Source of the DNA: Solirubrobacterales bacterium
Lineage (GTDB): Bacteria > Actinomycetota > Thermoleophilia > Solirubrobacterales > Solirubrobacteraceae
DNA: 13,198 nt
Assembly (NCBI GenBank): GCA_027314825.1
Contig: DAHVAB010000030.1
Location: 239-13,436 of the forward strand
Direction: 5' to 3'
Positions 7,649 through 13,198 of this stretch are shown one piece after another (positions within the stretch are counted from its first letter, which is position 1; every line of letters begins with the position of its first letter). The position numbers and the translations under genes were made by a program. Under the pieces are notes generated by a model that saw only the letters and a list, made by a program, of their open reading frames with translations, made no database searches and was not told the origin of the DNA.

Positions 7649-9010
7649 ATGAAGGTGCTCAACATCGGACTGCTCTATCCCCCTCACCATCGGGGGGGAT
7701 ACGAGATCGTGTGGGAGGGCGCGGTGCGCGCGGCCCGAGCGCGCGGACATGAGGTCCGGGTGCTCGCGTCTGACTATCGGGCCTCCGAGCCTCGGGCCTC
7801 CGGGCCTTGGGCCTCCGACCTCGAGGCTTCCAGGCTTCGGGCCTCCGGGCCGGAGGCATCCGGGCTTCGGGCCTCAGAGCCGGAGGCTGACGGGCTTCGG
7901 GCCTCCGGGCTTCAGGCCCCTGAGGCACCGCCCTACGGGTCGCAGCGAGCGCCGGGCACCGCCTCGGCGGTCTACCGCGAGCTGCGCTCGTATCTGGACC
8001 GAGCCGCCCAGGCCCCGGTGAGCTTGGATCTCAGGCAGCGGTTGGCGCTGGAGCGCCACAACGCCGCGGTGCTCGGGCATCATCTCCGGGAGTTCGCCCC
8101 CGATGTCGTCGCTTGGTGGGGGATGGGCGGCATGTCGCTGATGCTGATCGAGCGGGTGCGGCGGGCACGCATCCCGTCCGTGTTCATGGTGCATGACACG
8201 TGGCCCGATTACGGCGTGAGCACCGACGCGTGGACGCGGATGACGCGGCGTCGAGCGGTGCGCCGGCTGGCACCGCTGCTGGAGCCTCTGTGCGGGGTGC
8301 CGATGCGTCTGGACCTGCAGCGTGCGGGTACGTTCCTGTTCAACTCCACCTGGACGCGGGACGCGCTTGCGAAGATCGGGTTCAGGCCGACGCGCAGCGC
8401 TGTGGTCACTCCGGGCGTGCACGGGCGTTACCGTGCGGCGCCGGCGCGGGAGAGCTGGGGCGGACGGCTGCTCTACGTGGGCCGGCTCGACCCGGTGAAG
8501 GGCGTCGACGTCATCCTCGATGCGCTGGCGCTGCTCCCAGACGGCGTGTCCCTCACGCTCGTCGGCTCCGGAGGGGGGCGGTACGAGGATCAGCTGCGCC
8601 GCCAGGCGGACGCGCTGGGTGTGCGCGCCCGGCTCGAGATGGCCGGGCCAGTCGATCCGGATGAGCTGCCGGGCGTCTATGCGCGGGCGGACGCAGTGGT
8701 GTTTCCGGTGCGTTGGGAGGAGCCGTGGGGGCTCGTCCCGCTCGAGGCCATGGCCGTCGGCCGGCCGGTCATCGCCACCGCCCGGGGTGGCGCGCGCAGC
8801 TACCTTCGCGACAGTGAGAACGCGCTGCTGACTCCGGTCGACGATCCCGCCGCAGTGGCCGCCGCAGTGATGCGGCTGGCGGCCGAGCCAGCGTTGCGCC
8901 GCAGCCTGCGCGAAGGGGGCCTGCGGACCGCATCCGAGCACACCGCCGCCAGGTTCGAGGGTCAGATCGTCGAGCAGCTCGAGCGCGCGGCGGCCCAGGG
9001 GTCGGCGTGA
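7649..9010 (+). CDS. Glycosyltransferase, GT4 family, with pentapeptide-repeat insertion
   Basis: 453 residues from the ATG at 7649-7651; a GTG at 7640 would add three residues, but MKVLNIGLLYPPHHRGGYE is the classic GT4 N-terminus, where the Gly-Gly loop binds the donor phosphate. The donor domain carries LLYVGRLDPVKGVDVILDAL, then LVGSGGG, then the E-x7-E motif (E358 and E366) in EEPWGLVPLEAM, then GRPVIAT. These residues make a retaining GT4 enzyme very likely. The odd feature is at residues 44-93, just after the second strand (RVLASDY): ten copies of a pentapeptide with consensus (R/E)ASG(L/P). The tract is in frame and sits in a loop of the acceptor domain. The last codons form the first unit of the 23-bp array after the gene. 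No clear RBS is seen; coupling to the preceding gene is likely. Confidence 0.87.
   Translation: MKVLNIGLLYPPHHRGGYEIVWEGAVRAARARGHEVRVLASDYRASEPRASGPWASDLEASRLRASGPEASGLRASEPEADGLRASGLQAPEAPPYGSQRAPGTASAVYRELRSYLDRAAQAPVSLDLRQRLALERHNAAVLGHHLREFAPDVVAWWGMGGMSLMLIERVRRARIPSVFMVHDTWPDYGVSTDAWTRMTRRRAVRRLAPLLEPLCGVPMRLDLQRAGTFLFNSTWTRDALAKIGFRPTRSAVVTPGVHGRYRAAPARESWGGRLLYVGRLDPVKGVDVILDALALLPDGVSLTLVGSGGGRYEDQLRRQADALGVRARLEMAGPVDPDELPGVYARADAVVFPVRWEEPWGLVPLEAMAVGRPVIATARGGARSYLRDSENALLTPVDDPAAVAAAVMRLAAEPALRRSLREGGLRTASEHTAARFEGQIVEQLERAAAQGSA
7778..7927 (+). repeat. Ten 15-bp in-frame repeats coding pentapeptides
   Basis: Ten contiguous 15-base units with consensus near CGGGCCTCCGGGCTT code for RASEP, RASGP, WASDL, EASRL, RASGP, EASGL, RASEP, EADGL, RASGL and QAPEA. 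A higher-order 30-base alternation (R-type unit then E-type unit) is visible in the middle. Because 15 is divisible by 3, gain or loss of units keeps the glycosyltransferase frame open. The coded segment is low in complexity and likely to be a flexible loop. Confidence 0.92.
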
Positions 9011-9144
9011 GCCGGCGGCACAGCTCGGCTTGAGCCCGAGGCACAGCTCGGCGTGAGCCGGAGGCACGACTCGGCACGGCTTGAGCCCGAAGCACGACTC
9101 GGCGTGAGCCGGAGGCACGGCTCGGCCTAAGCTCGAGGCACTGC
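9002..9144. repeat. Six-copy 23-bp tandem array filling a convergent gene junction
   Basis: Units begin at 9002, 9025, 9048, 9071, 9099 and 9122, each starting TCGGC(G/T)TGAGCC or a close variant. All are 23 bases except the fourth, which has 5 extra bases. The first unit contains the TGA stop of the upstream glycosyltransferase (9008-9010), and the last contains the stop and final codons of the convergent methyltransferase gene. Units 1, 3 and 5 contain CGGC-GTGA-GCCG, a short hairpin with a GNRA-type loop (9003-9014, 9049-9060, 9100-9111). There are no spacers and no T-tract. Confidence 0.9.
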
Positions 9145-9858
9145 CAGGTAGTTCCAGATCGGCTCGCTGAAAGCCGCGTCGAACCGCTCGCGGCTGTATG
9201 GGCCCTCACCGTCCAGATCGAAGATCCGCAGCCCGCAATCGTCGAGCAGGTCGAAGAGCTCCGATGAGCGGCTGCCGTACAGGTCGGCGCCGCCGATCCC
9301 GTGCTCGAAGAGCACGCATGGTCGGTGTCGGTGCAGCGTCTCGCTCGCTCCCCGCAGCACCTGCAGCTCTGCCCCCTCGACATCGATCTTCAGCAGCGCG
9401 GGCACGTAGCCGGAGGGCAGCGAATCGTCCAGGCGCTCTGTCTGCACCGAGATCGTCTGTACCTCGCCTGAGCCGGTCGGCAGGTCTGCCCGTCGTCGCA
9501 GGCCGCTGTAGGCCGGCGCTCCCAGCACGTGGGCGAAATCGGCGGTGCCGGTCACGTCTGAGAGCGCGGCACGGCGGACCTCGATCTGCGGGAAGCGCTC
9601 CTGGAGGCGGCCGTGAAGCGCGGGTATCGGCTCGTAGGCGAGGTGGTGCCCGTGCGGGGCGATCCGCGCGATCTCGGACAGCACGCCGCCCACGTTCGCC
9701 CCGATATCGATCGCATTGGAATCGGCTCGCAGCACGGTTGCGAGCACGATCCGCATCGCGTGCTCGTCCTGCAGCTCGCGCCAGGACGCGTCGCGAAGCG
9801 CCGCGCGTCCTCTGTGCAGCCGGTGCAAGGCCGCTCTGGCGCGCTCCTCCAAGCTCAC
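9127..9858 (-). CDS. FkbM-family SAM-dependent methyltransferase
   Basis: 243 residues from the GTG at 9856-9858. The frame is open upstream to 10149, but that part runs through a 22-bp tandem array and is Arg/Pro/Ala-rich low-complexity sequence, so the extension is unlikely. Family motifs are clear: AIDIGANVGG (49-58) is the glycine-rich SAM-binding loop, YEPIPALHGRL (75-85) the acidic strand, and LLKIDVEGAELQVLRGA (155-171) the FkbM signature. The length is normal for the family. FkbM-type enzymes usually O-methylate hydroxyl groups of sugars or other small molecules, so this one probably methylates a sugar of the polysaccharide. It is a lone gene facing left between rightward units, bracketed by two tandem-repeat arrays. 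Its last codons form the sixth unit of the 23-bp array. Confidence 0.86.
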   Translation of the reverse strand: MSLEERARAALHRLHRGRAALRDASWRELQDEHAMRIVLATVLRADSNAIDIGANVGGVLSEIARIAPHGHHLAYEPIPALHGRLQERFPQIEVRRAALSDVTGTADFAHVLGAPAYSGLRRRADLPTGSGEVQTISVQTERLDDSLPSGYVPALLKIDVEGAELQVLRGASETLHRHRPCVLFEHGIGGADLYGSRSSELFDLLDDCGLRIFDLDGEGPYSRERFDAAFSEPIWNYLAVPRA

Positions 9859-9865
9859 GTCCGGG

Positions 9866-9871
9866 ATCGTA
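9866..9871 (-). promoter_or_regulatory. Possible -10 element of a leaderless methyltransferase transcript
   Basis: The minus strand reads TACGAT (TANNNT form) with 7 bases between it and the GTG start at 9858. That would place the transcription start at or next to the start codon. No Shine-Dalgarno sequence and no clear -35 are visible. This supports the GTG over the long upstream extension. Confidence 0.3.
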
Positions 9872-9900
9872 CAGGCGCTCCGGCGCTCCGGTAGCGCTCC

Positions 9901-10054
9901 TGCGCTGCGGCGGGCGGGCTCTTGCGCTGCGGCGGGCGGACGCCTGTGCACCGGCGGGCGGGCTCCTGCACCGCGGCGGGCGGACGCCTGTGCGCCGGCG
10001 GGCGGGCTCTTGCGCTGCGGTGGGCGGACGCCTGTGCACCGGCGGGCGCGCCCC
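9901..10054. repeat. Seven-copy 22-bp tandem array upstream of the methyltransferase
   Basis: Seven 22-base units start at 9901, 9923, 9945, 9967, 9989, 10011 and 10033. Each has the core GCGG(C/T)GGGCGG or CCGGCGGGCGGG. Alternate units end GGCTC(T/C) or GGACGCC, so there is a 44-base super-period; the word CGGACGCCTG recurs at 9937, 9981 and 10025. Neither 22 nor 44 is a multiple of 3, which argues against a coding role. A degenerate lead-in of GCGCTCC words (9876-9900) sits next to it. It contains no spacers. Confidence 0.9.
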
Positions 10055-10212
10055 GCCGGGATGGCCCCGCCCCGGGCCGCGAGGAATGGCGGCCCGTCTG
10101 CCATGGACCCCTTGGCGTCCGCGGTCACCGTGCGCGAGCAGAGCCGCACGCATCCTCGCGAAGCCCGAATAGAGCAAGCCTGAGCACAGCGGGATGCGCC
10201 TGGCAGCCGTTA

Positions 10213-10226
10213 GCATGGCTCCATGC
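10213..10226. promoter_or_regulatory. Palindrome GCATGG-CT-CCATGC, possible operator
   Basis: Two perfect 6-base arms separated by CT, about 140 bases before the Wzz-kinase start and upstream of a possible promoter. The size suits a dimeric regulator's site, but one copy seen by eye is weak evidence. Confidence 0.2.
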
Positions 10227-10276
10227 GCTCCGCGCTCCGGGATCGGGGCTCGGACGTCTCAAGCCATGATCGCGAC

Positions 10277-10305
10277 CTGACGATATGCGCCCCAGGATGG
10301 ATAAG
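10277..10305 (+). promoter_or_regulatory. Possible sigma70-type promoter for the Wzz-kinase/ligase unit
   Basis: CTGACG (10277-10282) is separated by 17 bases from GATAAG (10300-10305). Each hexamer matches four of six consensus positions. The predicted start would give a leader of about 50 bases before the ATG at 10365. The candidate was found by eye and other choices are possible. Confidence 0.22.
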
Positions 10306-10364
10306 GCCCTCCCTGATTGTCCCGTCGCTCCCGTCGCGCCGCGCCGACCACACGAGATGAGCAG

Positions 10365-11927
10365 ATGAGCGTCCCCGACCGGTTCCAAACAACGCGCGCG
10401 GGGGTGACTCTGGTGGCCGTGCGCGACGCGCTGCGGCACCGCTGGCTGATCGCGGTGGCCATCGTGATCGCGGTCGTGGCGATCCTGGTGGTCCGCTATG
10501 AGCGCACACCGAAGTCCTACAACGCGACGGCCAGTGTGGCGTTCCAGAATGGCACGCTCTCGGAGACCGCGCTCGGGTTCGCGCCCGCGGGCACCGAACC
10601 GCAACGCGAAGCGAACACCGAGGTTCTGATCGCCCACTCCCCGGAAGTGGCGGCAAGCGTGCGCACGCAGCTGCACAGTCCGCTGTCCGCAAGCGAACTG
10701 CTCAAAGAAGTTCAGGTGGAAGTGGCTCCCAGCGCCGACGTGTTGAACATCGTCGCCTCGAGCGGGGAACCTCAGGCTGCCGCGAAGCTTGCGAATGCGT
10801 TCGCCGAACAGTACATCTCCTTCAGGGCGAAGTCCGAGCTCGAAGGGTTGAGCACGCATGAACGCAAGCTGAGGGCCCAGCTGGAAGCTCTGCCGCCGGG
10901 GTCCGGTGAACGTGCCGCCCTGCAGCAGTCGCTGCAGCGACTCTCGGAGGTCCGCGCGATCGCCGGCGGCGGGGCCAACATCATCGGTCGCGCCACGCCG
11001 CCCGGCTCACCCAGCGGCACGACGCTCTCGTCGATCGTGATCATCGGCATCCTCGTCGGCCTCGCGATCGCATTCCTGGTCATCTTCGTGCTGGAATCGC
11101 TCGACAAACGCATGCGCTCCGTCGAGGAATGCGAGAGCGCGTATCGCCTACCGGCGCTGACCGGAGTGCCGCAGGCGGGCTTCCGCGCGCGTCGCGCAGC
11201 TGAGCGCACCGACTCGCTGGAGCCATATCGGATCCTGCGCAGCGCGCTCGAATTCTCGGCGGTCACGAGGCCGCTCGACGTGGTGATGGTGACGAGCGCG
11301 GTCTCAGAAGAGGGCAAGACCACCGTTGCGGCCGATCTGGCCCATGCGATCGCGATCGCGGGCCGGCGCACGGTGCTCGTGGAGCTCGATCTGCGCCGGC
11401 CGACGTTCGCGGCGCAGTTCAATCTCAACGTGCGACATGGGCTGACCAGCGCGATCGTCGGCGAGAGCCCTGTCTCCGAGCTTCTTCACGAGCCGCTGTC
11501 GAGCGTACCGAGCCTTCTCGTCCTGCCGGCCGGACGCGTTCCCCACAACCCGTCGGAGCTCCTCGCCTCGCCGCGTGTGGGGGAGATCATCGCCGAGCTC
11601 GGCAAGAGCGACGCCATGGTGGTCATCGACGCTCCTCCGCTGAACCCTGTGGCTGATGCCCAGGTTCTGCTGAACAATGACGCTATTCACGGCGCGATAG
11701 TCGTCGCGCGCGTCGGTCGCGTGACGCGAGACGACGTGCGAATGGCGCGGGCGATCCTCGACCGCCACGTCGTCGAGCCGCTCGGCCTCGTCGTGACGGG
11801 GATTCGCTCCACAAGCGGTTACGGCTATGGCGGGACCTATGGCCCAACCAAGCCGCCCGGCCGCGACGCGGAGCACGCGCCGAGCTCTCTCTCCCGTCCG
11901 CCTGACCTGCCCGTATCCCGGCCGTAG
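10365..11927 (+). CDS. Wzz chain-length determinant fused to BY-kinase (polysaccharide co-polymerase)
   Basis: 520 residues from the ATG at 10365; a TTG at 10317 would add 16 Arg-rich residues and is less likely. The Wzz part has one membrane segment (about 26-43), a periplasm/exterior-facing region with coiled-coil character (about 150-195), a Pro-rich stretch (about 211-216), and a second membrane segment (about 222-243). The cytoplasmic kinase part has EPYRILRSAL (286-295), Walker A in SAVSEEGKTT (321-330), the Walker A' strand VLVELDLRRP (347-356), Walker B VVIDAPP (429-435), and a small tyrosine cluster at its end (Y506, Y508, Y512). BY-kinases autophosphorylate such clusters, and this cycle controls polymer length and export. 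In Walker A' the first acidic residue is Glu rather than the usual Asp. It is followed after 5 bases by the ligase/polymerase-like gene. Confidence 0.9.
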   Translation: MSVPDRFQTTRAGVTLVAVRDALRHRWLIAVAIVIAVVAILVVRYERTPKSYNATASVAFQNGTLSETALGFAPAGTEPQREANTEVLIAHSPEVAASVRTQLHSPLSASELLKEVQVEVAPSADVLNIVASSGEPQAAAKLANAFAEQYISFRAKSELEGLSTHERKLRAQLEALPPGSGERAALQQSLQRLSEVRAIAGGGANIIGRATPPGSPSGTTLSSIVIIGILVGLAIAFLVIFVLESLDKRMRSVEECESAYRLPALTGVPQAGFRARRAAERTDSLEPYRILRSALEFSAVTRPLDVVMVTSAVSEEGKTTVAADLAHAIAIAGRRTVLVELDLRRPTFAAQFNLNVRHGLTSAIVGESPVSELLHEPLSSVPSLLVLPAGRVPHNPSELLASPRVGEIIAELGKSDAMVVIDAPPLNPVADAQVLLNNDAIHGAIVVARVGRVTRDDVRMARAILDRHVVEPLGLVVTGIRSTSGYGYGGTYGPTKPPGRDAEHAPSSLSRPPDLPVSRP

Positions 11928-11930
11928 GGG
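11926..11930 (+). promoter_or_regulatory. Ribosome binding site of the ligase/polymerase-like gene
   Basis: AGGGG overlaps the TAG stop of the Wzz-kinase gene and ends 2 bases before the ATG at 11933, as part of AGGGGCG. Its overlap with the stop codon points to translational coupling of the two genes. Confidence 0.4.
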
Positions 11931-11932
11931 CG

Positions 11933-13198
11933 ATGGTGGTGGCCTGGCGCGGGCTGCGAGGCCTGAGTGGACGGGAAGCCCTGCTGGCCGTCGCGCTCGC
12001 TGCGACCACGGCGGTGCTGGTATACGCGGGCGCTGCGAAGACCGGCTCCCCGCTCGCGGGCGTGCTCGCCCCGCTTGCGGTCGTACTGGTGGTGATCGCG
12101 CTGCGCAGCGCCGTGGCGAGCACGGCGATCGTGTTCCTGCTTGCCGTCCTGTTCGAGGGACCGACGTTCGGCTACCTGCATTTCACCGCGCATCTCTACG
12201 AACAGGTGTACAAGGGGATGGCGCCGCTGGACATGCTCGTAGCGGTGGCGATCGTGGCAGTGGGACTTGACCTTCTTCGCCACCGGCGACCGCTGCAGGT
12301 GCCGCGCCCGCTGATCCCCGCATGCGTCACGCTGCTGCTCGGGATGGTCGCCGCACTAGTGATGGGCCGTGCGGCCGGCGGCAGCCTGCGGTCCGTCGCG
12401 GTCTCCGAGCACGTGCTCGGGTATCTCCTCCTGCTGCCGATAGCCGTTGCGAACCTCAGGCTCGACCGCCGGCAGCTGGCTGTGATGATCGCGGCAGTGG
12501 TCGCCCTGTCGCTCTTCAAGGCGCTGTTCGGCCTCTTCGAGGTGGCGAGCGGCCGCGGGGACGTGGTCGAAGGCGGCACTACGCTCACCTATTACGAACC
12601 GGCGGCCAACTGGCTGATCATGATGGGGCTTCTCGTGATCCTGGCCGCGGCGAGCGCTCGCACACGGCCGCCGCGGTGGATGCTGCTGGGCGTGCCGTTG
12701 CTGCTCGTCGCGCTGGTGCTCTCCTATCGGCGCTCATTCTGGATCGCCGCGGCGCTCGCAGTGATGCTGGTCGTGATGCTCGGGCTCTCCCCGGCCGGGC
12801 GGCGGATATTGGTGCCGAGCGTGATCCTGATCGCTGCGGCGATATGGCTGCTCGGCGCTGTGAGCGTGGAGTCCCAGGCGCCGATCGTCAAGCGCGTGGA
12901 GACACTCACCCCCGAACGCCTGGAAATGAACCCGGAGGCGAGCTACCGGCTGGACGAGCGGACGAACGTGCTGGGCGTGATCGGCGAGCATCCGATCACC
13001 GGGATCGGGATCAGCGTGCCATGGACCGCAGGGTTCCGCGTTCTCTCCGTCGAACACGAACATGGCCGGGAATACGTGCACTTCGCCGCGCTGTGGTTCT
13101 GGCTGAAGCTCGGCATCCTCGGCCTCGCCGCCTACATCTCATTCCTGGGCGGCGGGCTCGTCCTTGCCTGGCAGGCCTGGCGACGCAGCCACGAGCCG
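11933..13198 (+). CDS. O-antigen ligase/polymerase-like membrane protein (Wzy/WaaL type), 3'-truncated
   Basis: 422 codons are open from the ATG at 11933 to the last base of the window; the stop lies beyond. The protein is very hydrophobic, with about ten membrane segments in the visible part, e.g. residues 19-31, 42-58, 63-74 and several between 100 and 310. SYRRSFWIAAAL (about 264-275) resembles the Arg/Trp segment of O-antigen ligase family proteins. An outward loop follows, ending in GEHPITGIGISVPW (about 351-364), matching the family's 'HPxxGxG' region, and then H(383)FAALWFWLKLGILG, which resembles the H-x(n)-L-x-x-x-G membrane motif. Such proteins polymerise lipid-linked repeat units or transfer the finished chain to an acceptor. 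Position right after Wzz-kinase, 5 bases downstream, supports a Wzy-like polymerase role, but ligase cannot be excluded. Confidence 0.8.
   Translation, partial: MVVAWRGLRGLSGREALLAVALAATTAVLVYAGAAKTGSPLAGVLAPLAVVLVVIALRSAVASTAIVFLLAVLFEGPTFGYLHFTAHLYEQVYKGMAPLDMLVAVAIVAVGLDLLRHRRPLQVPRPLIPACVTLLLGMVAALVMGRAAGGSLRSVAVSEHVLGYLLLLPIAVANLRLDRRQLAVMIAAVVALSLFKALFGLFEVASGRGDVVEGGTTLTYYEPAANWLIMMGLLVILAAASARTRPPRWMLLGVPLLLVALVLSYRRSFWIAAALAVMLVVMLGLSPAGRRILVPSVILIAAAIWLLGAVSVESQAPIVKRVETLTPERLEMNPEASYRLDERTNVLGVIGEHPITGIGISVPWTAGFRVLSVEHEHGREYVHFAALWFWLKLGILGLAAYISFLGGGLVLAWQAWRRSHEP

Larger units (their letters stand above)
10055..10364. other. Gene-free stretch before the Wzz-kinase gene
   Basis: About 310 bases between the 22-bp array and the Wzz-kinase start. 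I see no credible gene: a 28-codon frame starting with ATG at 10086 has no recognisable motif. It holds a 14-base palindrome at 10213-10226 and a possible promoter at 10277-10305, so it is probably the regulatory region of the Wzz-kinase/ligase unit. Confidence 0.55.

Noticed and set aside
7749..8021. Collagen-like GPP-rich reading of the repeat tract in another plus frame
   Set aside because: It arises only because the 15-bp repeat keeps several frames open; the glycosyltransferase frame is supported on both sides of the tract.
7874..9118. A 414-codon minus-strand open frame opposite the second glycosyltransferase
   Set aside because: His/Pro/Arg-rich shadow; the plus strand carries complete GT4 motifs.
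9002..10054. CRISPR arrays
   Set aside because: Both repeat tracts are head-to-tail with no unique spacers, and no cas genes are present.
9859..10149. N-terminal extension of the FkbM methyltransferase through the 22-bp array
   Set aside because: The extra about 97 residues are Arg/Pro/Ala low complexity made by a repeat that is not a multiple of three; the GTG at 9858 gives the normal family length and has a -10-like element before it.
10086..10172. 28-codon frame with a GAGGA-like sequence before its ATG
   Set aside because: No motif, Arg-rich composition typical of chance frames, and nothing to support translation.

Overview
The window is very GC-rich with dense shadow frames, GTG and TTG starts and few clear Shine-Dalgarno sites. 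This suits a high-GC actinobacterium; the Thermoleophilia/Solirubrobacterales are my best guess, but that assignment rests on general style only. Its theme is the synthesis, export and assembly of a cell-surface polysaccharide (exopolysaccharide, capsule or O-antigen-like glycan).

Layout. 1-384 (+) is the 3' end of a calcineurin-like metallophosphoesterase. 417-4093 (-) is a three-gene unit, transcribed from right to left: a BioF2/CelD-like GNAT acyltransferase, an ATP-grasp ligase, and an unusual protein joining a nucleotidyltransferase-like N-terminus to a thymidylate-kinase-like P-loop domain. 4209-5000 (+) is a YdjC/ChbG-type carbohydrate deacetylase, divergent from that unit. 4970-6472 (-) is a Wzx/MATE-type polysaccharide flippase whose 3' end overlaps the deacetylase. 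6471-9010 (+) holds two GT4-type glycosyltransferases; the first shares its start-codon bases (CATG) with the divergent flippase, and the second carries ten in-frame pentapeptide repeats. 9127-9858 (-) is an FkbM-family methyltransferase, flanked by a 23-bp tandem array on its 3' side and a 22-bp tandem array on its 5' side. 10365-13198 (+) is a Wzz-BY-kinase fusion followed 5 nt later by an O-antigen ligase/polymerase-like membrane protein that runs off the window.

How the genes fit together (inference from families). The glycosyltransferases build a lipid-linked oligosaccharide, which the deacetylase, methyltransferase, GNAT and perhaps the ATP-grasp and kinase proteins decorate. The flippase moves it across the membrane, the Wzy/WaaL-like protein polymerises or ligates it, and the Wzz-tyrosine kinase sets chain length. 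The order is a mosaic of short units in alternating orientation rather than one long operon.

No tRNA, rRNA, CRISPR array, transposase or integrase was seen. The most unusual features are the three tandem-repeat tracts (two between genes, one coding), the shared CATG start, and the nucleotidyltransferase-kinase/ATP-grasp/GNAT unit, whose product cannot be predicted from sequence.
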